In this document: in pieces, positions 1 through 7,163 of the stretch
Numbering within the stretch: the first letter of the stretch is position 1
How the letters are laid out: the number at the start of each line of letters is the position of its first letter
Source of the DNA: Caulobacteraceae bacterium
Lineage (GTDB): Bacteria; Pseudomonadota; Alphaproteobacteria; Caulobacterales; Caulobacteraceae
Reading direction: 5' to 3'
Length of the DNA stretch: 10,771 nucleotides
NCBI GenBank assembly: GCA_947484535.1
Contig: CANKPO010000023.1
Span: 1-10,771 of the forward strand
Translations under genes and position numbers: made by a program
The notes under the pieces: generated by a model
Databases searched by the model: none
The model's input: the letters and a program-made list of their open reading frames with translations, nothing else
What the model was told of the DNA's origin: nothing

Positions 1-1035
1 ATTGCCCGCCGCGCCCTCAGTGCCGCCAAGCTGGGCGGCTATGATGTTCTGATCCTCGACACCGCCGGTCGCACGACCTTGGACGAGGCCATGATGGCCG
101 AAGCCTCTGAGATTGCGCGCATCGCCACTCCGGTCGAGACCCTGCTGGTCGCCGACAGCCTGACCGGCCAAGATGCGGTGCGTACCGCCAAGGCCTTCCA
201 TGAGCGTTTGCCCCTGACGGGCTTGATCCTGACCCGCGCCGATGGCGATGGGCGAGGCGGTGCGGCCCTGTCGATGCGGGCGGTCACGGGCCTGCCGATC
301 AAGTTCATGGGCGCGGGCGAAAAGATCGAAGCCCTCGATGTCTTTGATGCCCGCCGGGTTGCGGGCCGGATTTTGGGTCAAGGCGATATTGTCGCTCTGG
401 TCGAGCGAGCCGCGGCTGATCTGGATCAGGCCAAGGCCGAAAAGATGGCTCGCCGTCTGGCCAAGGGTCAGTTCGATCTCGAAGACCTGTCCGACCAACT
501 GCGTCAGATGCAGCGCATGGGTGGCATGCAGGGCATTATGGGCATGCTTCCGGGCGTTCAGAAGGCCAAGCAGCAGATCGCTGAAGCCAATATGAACGAC
601 AAATCGATCTCTCGTCAGCTCGCCATCATCTCGTCCATGACGCCGCTGGAACGCAAGAAGCCGGATATTCTGGCCGCCTCGCGCAAGAGGCGCATCGCCG
701 CCGGTTCTGGCGTTGACGTGGCCGAGATCAACCGCCTGCTCAAGCAACATCGTCAGATGGCCGACGCCTTCAAGATGATGAGCCGTGACGGCGGCAAGGG
801 CATGGCCCGCATGGCCCAGATGATGGGCGCCAAGATCCCCGGCCTGCCCGGCGGTGGTGGCGGCGCGGATCTGGACCGTATGAAATCTATGGGCGGCGGC
901 AAGATGGCCGCGTCCGATCCCTCTTCTCCGTCCTTGCCCGGTCTTTCTGGGTCACCCCTTGCGGGGCTGGGCGGCGCTGCGAAACCTCCGGCAGGCCTTC
1001 CTGGCTTAGGCGGTCTGTTCAAACCTAAATCCTGA
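1..1035 (+). CDS. ffh: Signal recognition particle GTPase Ffh (3' part, N-terminus outside window)
   Basis: This frame is open from the first base, so the gene begins upstream; 344 residues and the stop codon are visible. Ffh binds 4.5S RNA and hydrophobic signal sequences and, with FtsY, delivers ribosome-nascent-chain complexes to the inner membrane. The visible G domain has the DTAGR motif (visible residues 20-24), a TRAD version of the usual TKxD guanine-specificity motif followed by GDGRGGAALS, and GxGEKIEAL. The M domain follows from about residue 155: a Met-rich stretch (MQRMGGMQGIMGMLPG), the RNA-binding region RKRRIAAGSG, and INRLLKQHRQMADAFKMM. The C-terminal ~70 residues are a Gly/Pro/Ser-rich low-complexity tail, as is common in Ffh. 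The NG-domain start and P-loop are missing because of the window edge, not truncation. rpsP starts 28 bp downstream on the same strand, so co-transcription is likely. The family assignment is secure. Confidence 0.97.
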   Translation: MARRALSAAKLGGYDVLILDTAGRTTLDEAMMAEASEIARIATPVETLLVADSLTGQDAVRTAKAFHERLPLTGLILTRADGDGRGGAALSMRAVTGLPIKFMGAGEKIEALDVFDARRVAGRILGQGDIVALVERAAADLDQAKAEKMARRLAKGQFDLEDLSDQLRQMQRMGGMQGIMGMLPGVQKAKQQIAEANMNDKSISRQLAIISSMTPLERKKPDILAASRKRRIAAGSGVDVAEINRLLKQHRQMADAFKMMSRDGGKGMARMAQMMGAKIPGLPGGGGGADLDRMKSMGGGKMAASDPSSPSLPGLSGSPLAGLGGAAKPPAGLPGLGGLFKPKS

Positions 1036-1063
1036 TCAAAACGATCTTCGAAAGGACTAACCC

Positions 1064-1597
1064 ATGCTGCGTATCCGTTTGACCCGTGGGGGCACCAAGA
1101 AGCGCCCTTACTATTCCATCATCATCGCTGACAGCCACGCTCCTCGCGATGGCCGCTTCATCGAAAAGGTGGGCACCTATAACCCGCTGCTCAAGAAGGA
1201 CGATCCTACGCGCGTGACCTTGAAGCTGGAATCCATCACCGCTTGGCTCGCCAAGGGCGCTCAGCCGTCCGACCGCGTCGCGCGCTTCCTGGCCGCTGAA
1301 GGTCTGGTCAAGTGGGAACATGGCAATAACCCCAACCGGGCAAAGCCAGGCAAGAAGGCGCAAGAGCGCGTCGCTGAGCGCGCCAAGCGCGATACCGACC
1401 GTATTGCCGCTGAAGAGGCCGCTAAGGCTGATGCGGCTGCTGCTGCCGTTGCCGCCGCTGAAGCTGCCGCCGCTGCGGCTGCGGCTCCTGCCGTAGAAGA
1501 GGCTCCTGCTGAAGAGGCCGCCGCTGAAGAGGTCGTTGCTGAAGAAGCGCCAGCCGAAGAGGCTACTGCTGAAGAGACCCCTGCCGAAGAGGCATAG
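1064..1597 (+). CDS. rpsP: Small ribosomal subunit protein bS16 with long Ala/Glu-rich C-terminal tail
   Basis: The product is bS16, a structural and assembly protein of the 30S subunit that contacts 16S rRNA. Residues 1-85 are the canonical domain: [19 protein letters not shown], then [16 protein letters not shown] and the [17 protein letters not shown] segment. The start is supported by AAAGGA at 1051-1056, seven bases before the ATG. The protein has 177 residues against roughly 80-110 in many bacteria. The excess is a basic linker (about 92-113), a nearly pure alanine stretch (about 115-143) and seven pentad repeats of the type AEEAP (144-177). This tail is acidic and probably disordered or helical. 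Extended bS16 tails are known in alphaproteobacteria, but no function can be read from the sequence. ffh lies 28 bp upstream, and a terminator-like hairpin lies between rpsP and rimM. Confidence 0.97.
   Translation: MLRIRLTRGGTKKRPYYSIIIADSHAPRDGRFIEKVGTYNPLLKKDDPTRVTLKLESITAWLAKGAQPSDRVARFLAAEGLVKWEHGNNPNRAKPGKKAQERVAERAKRDTDRIAAEEAAKADAAAAAVAAAEAAAAAAAAPAVEEAPAEEAAAEEVVAEEAPAEEATAEETPAEEA
1493..1594 (+). repeat. 15-bp tandem repeat encoding AEEAP-type pentads in the bS16 tail
   Basis: The last 34 codons of rpsP read as seven in-phase pentads: [30 protein letters not shown] and a final AEEA. At DNA level each unit is 15 bp with a GAAGAG-type core (GAAGAA in one unit). The third codon positions vary between units (GCT/GCC/GCG, GAA/GAG), so this is an old or selected protein-level repeat rather than a fresh DNA slippage product. 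Unit number may vary between strains. Confidence 0.85.
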
Positions 1598-1624
1598 GTC
1601 GAAGGCCAATCGGCCTCTTGACGT

Positions 1625-1663
1625 CGTCAGGCGCGGTCTAGGAAGATCGCGCCTGATGTTTTT
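1625..1663 (+). terminator. Intrinsic terminator or attenuator between rpsP and rimM
   Basis: Bases 1625-1638 pair with 1645-1658 to give a 14-bp stem with two G-U wobbles and a 6-base loop (TAGGAA). Five T residues (1659-1663) follow directly, then a pyrimidine-rich CTGTTCC. This is the classic form of a Rho-independent terminator. It lies inside what is usually one operon, ending about 10 bp before the rimM ribosome binding site. Partial termination here would let bS16 be made in excess over RimM, as is required; whether it terminates fully or partly cannot be seen. Confidence 0.75.
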
Positions 1664-1672
1664 CTGTTCCCT

Positions 1673-1676
1673 AGGA
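1673..1676 (+). promoter_or_regulatory. Ribosome binding site that selects the second ATG of rimM
   Basis: AGGA at 1673-1676 overlaps the first possible ATG (1676) and sits five bases before the second ATG (1682). Only the second start has workable Shine-Dalgarno spacing, so translation should begin with MTQDNR rather than MFMTQ. Confidence 0.6.
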
Positions 1677-1681
1677 TGTTC

Positions 1682-2194
1682 ATGACGCAAGACAACCGCC
1701 TCGTCCTGGTCGGCCGGGTCGCTGGCGCCTTTGGTGTGCGCGGCGAAATCCGTTTGACCACCTTTACCGAAGCGCCCCTGTCGGTGGTCAATTACCGCGA
1801 CCTGCGCCGCAAGGATGGCTCTCCGGGCCTGACCATGATCTCGGGTCGCTCAACCAAGGGCGGTCTCATTGGCCGCGCCAAAGAGGTCGAGACCAAAGAA
1901 CAGGCTGACCGCCTGCGCGGCACCGAGCTCTATGTCCCGCGCGAGCTTCTACCTCCCACCGATGATGACGAGTTCTATCTGGCTGATCTGATCGGTCTGC
2001 GGGTGGATTCGCCCGAAGGCCTCGTGCTCGGCAAGGTCAAGGCGGTTCAGAATTTCGGCGCCGGCGACCTGATCGAGGTCCAGCCCGCCCGTGGCAATAG
2101 CTGGTACCTGCCCTTCACCCGCGAACTGGTCCCAGAGATCGATCTTGCGGGTGGCCGGATTGTTGGTGTGCCGGTGGTGGTTGTCGAGGAATAG
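1682..2194 (+). CDS. rimM: Ribosome maturation factor RimM
   Basis: RimM is a soluble assembly factor that binds uS19 and helps mature the 30S head; it is normally encoded between rpsP and trmD. The 170-residue product has the N-terminal RimM barrel with VGRVAGAFGVRGEIRL (residues 10-25) and a C-terminal PRC-barrel domain. The PRC barrel begins at EFYLADLIGLRV (97-108) and includes the typical NFGAGDLIEV (124-133) and WYLPFTRELVPEIDL (141-155). Length is normal for the family (about 170-180). I chose the ATG at 1682 because AGGA precedes it by five bases; the ATG at 1676 would add only MF and has no spaced ribosome binding site. Expression is probably limited by the hairpin upstream. Unlike the usual arrangement, trmD does not follow: a repeat element and an oppositely oriented block intervene. 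Confidence 0.96.
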   Translation: MTQDNRLVLVGRVAGAFGVRGEIRLTTFTEAPLSVVNYRDLRRKDGSPGLTMISGRSTKGGLIGRAKEVETKEQADRLRGTELYVPRELLPPTDDDEFYLADLIGLRVDSPEGLVLGKVKAVQNFGAGDLIEVQPARGNSWYLPFTRELVPEIDLAGGRIVGVPVVVVEE

Positions 2195-2228
2195 GGGCAT
2201 TCAGGCGGGGACCGCCCCACTCTAACCT

Positions 2229-2320
2229 CCGTTTCCCCCGCGAAGGCGGGGGTCCAGAAACGTCTAGAACGGACCGTCGGCGGGCCCTTATCTGGATCCC
2301 CGCCTGCGCGGGGAAGGTGG
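2229..2320. repeat. Dispersed palindromic repeat element, copy 1 (92 bp)
   Basis: This 92-bp element is about 89% identical (82 of 92 positions by eye, no gaps) to the copy at 2637-2728, in the same orientation. Its two ends form a long imperfect inverted repeat of about 31 bp per arm. Each arm also contains its own small hairpin: CCCCGC, a 4-base loop, GCGGGG. The centre, about 30 bp, is not palindromic and is well conserved between copies, with a TCTAGA and GGACCGTCGG. Similar GC-rich palindromes are common between genes in alphaproteobacterial chromosomes. The element starts 34 bp after the rimM stop and ends 10 bp before the GIY-YIG stop codon, so its hairpins could also stop transcription or protect mRNA ends from both sides. 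Confidence 0.9.
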
Positions 2321-2330
2321 AAGGGGGGCG

Positions 2331-2615
2331 TTAGGGCTCAAGCCTCAGGGCCAGATCGTCCCAGTTGGGATTGTCCATCTCGATCAGGGCTATCTTCCAA
2401 TCCCGGTTCCATTTTTTCATGCGCCGCTCGGTGGTCAGCGCGGACTCTCGACTGTCATGGGCTTCGAACCAGACGAGGATCTTGGTATTGTGTCTCGCGG
2501 TGAAACCGGGAACCGCTCGGCTCTGGTGTTCAAAAACCCTGCGATTAAGATTGTCCGTCTGGCCAATATAGAGGGTACCGTTGCGCCCTGACGCCATGAT
2601 GTAGACGTAGAACAT
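2331..2615 (-). CDS. Small GIY-YIG nuclease domain protein
   Basis: The 94-residue product is a single-domain member of the GIY-YIG superfamily (the small URI/YhbQ-like type). Visible signatures are YVYIM (3-7) and LYIG (15-18), which form the name-giving pair of strands. They are followed by the basic RRVFEHQ helix (25-31, with the conserved Arg and His), and TTERRMKKW (61-69), where Glu63 should be the metal-binding Glu. The ending WKIALIEMDNPNWDDL is typical. The start at 2615 is required because the first catalytic strand begins at residue 3; its ribosome binding site is poor, with GGAG touching the ATG and a G-rich stretch farther up. GIY-YIG enzymes cut DNA, but the substrate of this small family is largely unknown. 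The gene is tightly bracketed by two copies of a 92-bp palindromic repeat (10 and 21 bp away), which suggests mobility or a role at these palindromes. The domain is certain; the role is not. Confidence 0.93.
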   Translation of the reverse strand: MFYVYIMASGRNGTLYIGQTDNLNRRVFEHQSRAVPGFTARHNTKILVWFEAHDSRESALTTERRMKKWNRDWKIALIEMDNPNWDDLALRLEP

Positions 2616-2636
2616 CTCCGCCCACCCCCCTTTCTA

Positions 2637-2728
2637 CCGTCTCCCCCGCGAAGGCGGGGGTCCAGACGCGTCTAGAACGGACCGTCGGTAGGCCCTTGTC
2701 TGGGTCCCCGCCTTCGCGGGGAAGACGG
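2637..2728. repeat. Dispersed palindromic repeat element, copy 2 (92 bp)
   Basis: This is the better preserved copy. Its arms, 2637-2667 and 2698-2728, match as an inverted repeat at 28 of 31 positions. Two of the three exceptions are G-T pairs, so an RNA copy would pair at 30 of 31. The ends are exactly complementary (CCGTCT and AGACGG). Each arm carries an internal hairpin with core CCCCGCGAAGGCGGGG, so the element can fold as one long stem or as two short hairpins. I see no convincing target-site duplication. It sits between the start of the GIY-YIG gene and the end of tesB, where it could also act as a terminator for tesB. Confidence 0.9.
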
Positions 2729-2738
2729 AGCTATGTGT

Positions 2739-3602
2739 TCACATCTCCGGGGCGCGATAGCGGATCAGGCCCTCTTGGGCGACGGAGGCTATGAGCGTGC
2801 CGTCTTCGGTGTAGATCTCTCCGCGGATGAAGCCGCGTGCGCCGTGGGCGTTGGGGCTGTCCTGATCATAGAGGTGCCAGCCGTCAAAGCGGCTATGGCG
2901 ATGGAACCAGATGGCGTGGTCGAGGCTGGCGCTCTGGAAGCCCGGTGTCGTCCAGACAATGCCGTGCGGGCGCATGGACGTGCCCAGAAGGCTCATATCC
3001 GAGGCATAGGCCAAGACCGCCTGATTGAAGGCCACATCATCATCGAGCGGATCGGTGGACTTCATCCAAACCTGTTGGCGGCCGGGCAAGATCTTGGGAT
3101 GGCTCAGCGACTGGGGATCGACCGAGCGCATCTGGATGGCCATGGGACGCAAGAACCCGGCGGCGGCGCGCGGTGGCAGGTTGGCGGCCAGACGCTTGCG
3201 CTCTTCAAAGTCATCGGTGACGGTCAGGGGCGCGGGGGCCTCAGGCATGGTCAACTGATGCTCAAAACCGTCTTCTGGCGTTTGGAATGAGGCGGCGAGG
3301 TTGAAGATCTGCTCACCATGCTGGATGGCGGCCACGCGGCGGGTAGCAAAGCTCTTGCCGTCCCGCGCCCGCTCGACCTGATAGAGGATCGGCACATTGG
3401 GATCGCCGGGCCTGATGAAATAGCAATGCAGAGAGTGACAGGTACGGTCCTCGACCGTGCGATAGGCCGCCATCAGGGCCTGCGCGATCACCTGACCGCC
3501 GAAAATCCGCTTTTGCCGCTGATCGTGGGTAAAGCCGCGAAAAAGATTCACCTCAATGGCTTCAAGATTAAGCAGTTCTTTGAGATTTTCGTGCGTGCTC
3601 AT
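2739..3602 (-). CDS. tesB: Acyl-CoA thioesterase II (TesB type)
   Basis: TesB hydrolyses medium- and long-chain acyl-CoA to free fatty acid and CoA in the cytoplasm. The 287-residue product matches the E. coli protein in length (286) and shows the double hot-dog layout. The N-terminal half has LFRGFTHDQRQKRIFGGQVIAQAL and the H-CYFIRPGDP segment (57-68). The C-terminal half has AYASDMSLLGTS (199-209), SLDHAIWFHR (226-235), RGFIRGEIYTEDGTLIAS (256-273) and VAQEGLIR (274-281). The expected triad residues are Asp202, Ser226 (Thr in E. coli) and Gln276. A longer in-frame start at 3680 exists, but I prefer 3602: AAGGA lies eight bases before it and the protein then has family length. The gene runs against the surrounding ribosomal genes, and its 5' end faces the lipoprotein gene across about 147 bp. 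Confidence 0.95.
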   Translation of the reverse strand: MSTHENLKELLNLEAIEVNLFRGFTHDQRQKRIFGGQVIAQALMAAYRTVEDRTCHSLHCYFIRPGDPNVPILYQVERARDGKSFATRRVAAIQHGEQIFNLAASFQTPEDGFEHQLTMPEAPAPLTVTDDFEERKRLAANLPPRAAAGFLRPMAIQMRSVDPQSLSHPKILPGRQQVWMKSTDPLDDDVAFNQAVLAYASDMSLLGTSMRPHGIVWTTPGFQSASLDHAIWFHRHSRFDGWHLYDQDSPNAHGARGFIRGEIYTEDGTLIASVAQEGLIRYRAPEM

Positions 3603-3610
3603 GGATAGGG

Positions 3611-3615
3611 TCCTT
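3611..3615 (-). promoter_or_regulatory. Ribosome binding site fixing the tesB start
   Basis: On the minus strand AAGGA is followed by eight bases and then the ATG at 3602. No comparable site precedes the in-frame ATG at 3680, so the extra 26 residues of the longer reading are probably untranslated leader. Confidence 0.65.
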
Positions 3616-3656
3616 AGCGCGATGGCCTGATGTTCGGTCAGTCTGATTATGGCCGG

Positions 3657-3685
3657 GCAATAGCGGTGCGTCGAGACCATCGCAA
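3657..3685 (-). promoter_or_regulatory. Possible tesB promoter (weak match)
   Basis: On the minus strand TTGCGA (3685-3680) is followed after 15 bases by GCTATTGC (3664-3657). This loosely resembles the Caulobacter housekeeping pattern of TTGACG-like -35 and GCTANAWC -10 boxes. It lies about 55 bp before the tesB start codon. The match is partial and could be chance. Confidence 0.2.
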
Positions 3686-3749
3686 GGCGCCGATCGTCTC
3701 AGGTGTCCAAGCGGGTAACAGATTGGGCTAACCGCCCTATGGGAATGTC

Positions 3750-4430
3750 ATGCGTCTGTCGAATGTCATAAAGATCATTGGTACGGGTGTGGTGGTCTTG
3801 GCCGTCAGCGGCTGTGGGGTCGCGCGGAATGTGTCCCTGCAGTCTGATCGGATCGGCGCGGCACCGGCGGCTGGCCTGGCCTATGGCTTGGCCAAGTCGC
3901 AACTGGGTGGTGAGGAGAAATATGTCTTGGCTGCTGGAGCGCTGGCCTATGGGCTGGTTGAAAGCCGCTCCAACGGGACCGAATGTGACATCATCGCGGC
4001 AACCCTCTCCCACAAGCCTTTGGGACTGTCGCTAAGGCGCCTACGCACCGACGTGAAAAAGCGTGGCGGGCCACTGATGAGCCTCAAATTTCCGAGCCTG
4101 ACCGACGAGGAGCAGAACGACCTCGACGAGGCCAAACTGCGCAAACAGTCCAATAGCTTTTCCATCAAGTGTCATTGGAAAAAGCTAGGCTTTAAGGATG
4201 TCCCGGCCATGACCGATGGGTCGTCCTATAGTTTCATTGGTCGGCCGGTCATTTCCGCAAAAGGCGATTTGGCTGTGGTTGGAGTCGGCAAGGTGGGTCT
4301 CGAACGCCCCAGAGCCCTCGCGCTCGATCCAACCTTCAACCCCACGGTCGGAGAGGGTCAGTTCTGTCTCTTGCGCCGCTCGGCCAAGGGCTGGGCGGTC
4401 GAGACCTGTCGTACGACTTGGGCATTGTAG
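3750..4430 (+). CDS. Predicted lipoprotein of unknown function
   Basis: I do not recognise this 226-residue protein. It begins with a short basic stretch (MRLSNVIK), a hydrophobic core ([10 protein letters not shown]) and a lipobox VSGC, so Cys22 is the probable lipidation site and the protein should be membrane-anchored facing the periplasm. Residue +2 is Gly, not Asp. Residues 37-50 and 59-72 form an internal near-repeat ([11 protein letters not shown] and [13 protein letters not shown]), two Gly/Ala-rich hydrophobic segments separated by a charged turn. The rest has a charged middle (about 97-147) and a beta-type C-terminal part ending in [20 protein letters not shown]. Cysteines at 79, 141, 206 and 220 could form disulfides. 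GGGA precedes the ATG by five bases. The gene is 49 bp upstream of trmD and in the same direction, so it probably shares, and may supply, the transcript for trmD-rplS. Lipoprotein status is likely; the function is open. Confidence 0.85.
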   Translation: MRLSNVIKIIGTGVVVLAVSGCGVARNVSLQSDRIGAAPAAGLAYGLAKSQLGGEEKYVLAAGALAYGLVESRSNGTECDIIAATLSHKPLGLSLRRLRTDVKKRGGPLMSLKFPSLTDEEQNDLDEAKLRKQSNSFSIKCHWKKLGFKDVPAMTDGSSYSFIGRPVISAKGDLAVVGVGKVGLERPRALALDPTFNPTVGEGQFCLLRRSAKGWAVETCRTTWAL

Positions 4431-4479
4431 CGCGGGGCTCTATAAGGCGCAGGTCTTTGCCTTTGGATCGCGCCTGCCC

Positions 4480-5190
4480 ATGACCTTCGCTGTTGCTGTT
4501 CTGACCATGTTTCCAGAGGCCTTTCCCGGGCCGCTTGGGGTGTCGCTTATCGGCACCGCTTGGCGTGAACAGAACCTTTGGTCCTTGGAAACAGTGGACA
4601 TTCGGCAATTTTCAGCAGATAAGCGCGGCTTCCTCGACGACACCCCTGCGGGTGGCGGCCCGGGACAGGTCATGAAGGCGGACGTCATCGCTGCTGCGCT
4701 CGATCATCTCGAGCAGGCAGGACGGCCGCTTTTGTACATGAGCGCGCGGGGTCGGCCCCTGACCCAAGCGCGGGTTAAACAATGGGCGACAGCGCCGGGC
4801 ATCATTGTCCTGTGCGGTCGGTTCGAGGGGGTGGACCAGCGGGTGCTTGATGCCCGAGGGTTCGAAGAGGTCGCCGTCGGTGACGCGGTTCTTGCCGGTG
4901 GTGAGGCGGCGGCCATGGTCGCGATTGAGGCCTGCGTCAGGCTGGTTCCAGGGGTTCTGGGTCAGGCTGCATCGCTGGAGGAAGAAAGCTTCGAGGACGG
5001 GCTCCTTGAACATCCGCACTATACGAGACCGCGGGCGTTCGAAGGGTTGGACATCCCCGAGGTGTTGTTATCGGGCAACCATGCGGCGGTCCGACAATGG
5101 CGCCAAAAGCAAAGAGAAGACACGACCCGCGAGCGTCGGCCCGACCTATGGGCTGCCCGTCTCGCCAAACAACAGGCAAAGGGCGATTAA
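4480..5190 (+). CDS. trmD: tRNA (guanine-N1)-methyltransferase TrmD
   Basis: TrmD methylates G37 next to the anticodon of tRNAs reading CNN codons, using S-adenosylmethionine, and thereby prevents +1 frameshifting. The 236-residue product starts [17 protein letters not shown] and carries [14 protein letters not shown] (53-66). It also shows the trefoil-knot SAM loops: [13 protein letters not shown] (84-96, ARG where many have PQG), [12 protein letters not shown] (111-122) and [14 protein letters not shown] (133-146). Arg154 and Asp173 (in [15 protein letters not shown]) match the catalytic Arg and Asp. Length agrees with the family (about 230-250). The reading frame is open farther upstream to about 4216, but that part overlaps the lipoprotein gene, so the ATG at 4480 is the start. 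It lacks a good ribosome binding site (GGA 12 bases away), which fits low TrmD synthesis next to highly made bL19. rplS follows after 17 bp. Confidence 0.97.
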   Translation: MTFAVAVLTMFPEAFPGPLGVSLIGTAWREQNLWSLETVDIRQFSADKRGFLDDTPAGGGPGQVMKADVIAAALDHLEQAGRPLLYMSARGRPLTQARVKQWATAPGIIVLCGRFEGVDQRVLDARGFEEVAVGDAVLAGGEAAAMVAIEACVRLVPGVLGQAASLEEESFEDGLLEHPHYTRPRAFEGLDIPEVLLSGNHAAVRQWRQKQREDTTRERRPDLWAARLAKQQAKGD

Positions 5191-5194
5191 GCCC

Positions 5195-5199
5195 AGGAG
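5195..5199 (+). promoter_or_regulatory. Strong ribosome binding site of rplS
   Basis: AGGAG stands eight bases before the ATG at 5208. It contrasts with the near-absent site of trmD just upstream and explains how two genes on one mRNA can be translated at very different rates. Confidence 0.75.
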
Positions 5200-5207
5200 A
5201 TAGACCG

Positions 5208-5600
5208 ATGAACATGATCCAAACGCTGGAGCACGAAGAAGCTCAGCGCCTACTCGCCCTTCGCGGCGTCCCCCACTTCCAGCCCGGCGATACGCTGCGC
5301 GTCAATGTCCGCATTAAGGAAGGCGAGCGCGAGCGCGTCCAGGCCTATGAAGGCGTCTGCATTGCCCGCTCCGGCGGCGGCATCCAAGAGAACTTCACAG
5401 TTCGCAAGATTTCCTTCGGTGAAGGCGTGGAACGCGTGTTCCCCCTGCTGTCGCCGATGATTGAATCCATCGAAGTTAAGCGTCGCGGCGTTGTCCGGCG
5501 CGCCAAGCTCTATTACCTGCGCGACCGTCGCGGCAAGAGCGCCCGCATCGCCGAACGTCAAACCGTTCGCGCCCCAAAGACGGCTCCGACCGAAGACTAA
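5208..5600 (+). CDS. rplS: Large ribosomal subunit protein bL19
   Basis: bL19 sits at the 30S-50S interface of the ribosome. The 130-residue product has the standard sequence order: [35 protein letters not shown], then [20 protein letters not shown], and the C-terminal [25 protein letters not shown]. The start at 5208 is set by AGGAG at good spacing; a second ATG two codons later is possible but less well placed. A short lysine/threonine tail (APKTAPTED) extends past the conserved core. The gene is the last of the trmD transcript, being followed after 23 bp by a strong intrinsic terminator. Confidence 0.97.
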   Translation: MNMIQTLEHEEAQRLLALRGVPHFQPGDTLRVNVRIKEGERERVQAYEGVCIARSGGGIQENFTVRKISFGEGVERVFPLLSPMIESIEVKRRGVVRRAKLYYLRDRRGKSARIAERQTVRAPKTAPTED

Positions 5601-5623
5601 GATCTTCGACGGACACGACCTTC

Positions 5624-5659
5624 AAAGGCTCCGGTGGAAACACCGGGGCCTTTTTCTTT
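5624..5659 (+). terminator. Rho-independent terminator after rplS
   Basis: Bases 5624-5636 pair with 5641-5653, giving a 13-bp stem with one G-U wobble closed by a GAAA tetraloop. The right arm runs into TTTTTCTTT. It ends the rplS transcript and separates it from leuC. Confidence 0.93.
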
Positions 5660-5711
5660 GGGGGTAGAATCCGCCCCCAACTCATTCGTGGCTCTGGCAA
5701 TAACAGTAGAA

Positions 5712-5729
5712 ATCCCCTAAATCGCGGGG

Positions 5730-5731
<2 letters not shown>
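5712..5731 (+). promoter_or_regulatory. Hairpin enclosing the leuC start codon
   Basis: ATCCCC (5712-5717) is complementary to GGGGAT (5726-5731), with an 8-base loop. The right arm includes the only purine-rich stretch near the start (GGGG) and the first two bases of the leuC ATG. If formed in the mRNA it would hide the start codon. The stem is only six base pairs, so it may be coincidental. Confidence 0.35.
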
Positions 5732-7160
<1,429 letters not shown>

Positions 7161-7163
7161 GCC

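Noticed and set aside
226..243. TRAD in place of TKxD in the Ffh guanine-binding motif as a sign of altered nucleotide use
   Set aside because: Arg for Lys is conservative, the Asp that reads guanine is kept, and the rest of the G domain is normal; I believe this variant is common in alphaproteobacteria.
1025..1690. 221-codon minus-strand frame opposite rpsP
   Set aside because: It mirrors the repetitive Ala/Glu tail of bS16, giving Ser/Gly/Phe-rich low-complexity sequence, and has no credible start or domain.
2204..2216. rimM terminator (GGCGG-GGA-CCGCC)
   Set aside because: The stem is only five base pairs and is not followed by a T tract; the repeat element just downstream is a more plausible transcript end.
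2229..2728. CRISPR array
   Set aside because: There are only two repeat copies, they are 92 bp long, and a whole protein-coding gene lies between them; no regular spacers or cas genes are visible.
2229..2728. Composite insertion sequence with target-site duplication
   Set aside because: No transposase is present, and I found no matching direct repeats just outside 2229 and 2728, so a formal transposon call is not supported.
2733..3608. Long plus-strand open frames (185 and 96 codons) opposite tesB
   Set aside because: They lie antisense to a clearly recognisable thioesterase, lack family motifs and are explained by codon bias of the real gene.
3603..3680. 26-residue N-terminal extension of TesB
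   Set aside because: The family length and a good ribosome binding site both support the start at 3602.
4216..4479. N-terminal extension of trmD
   Set aside because: The frame is open, but it overlaps the lipoprotein gene in another phase, and TrmD proteins start at the [13 protein letters not shown] segment encoded from 4480.
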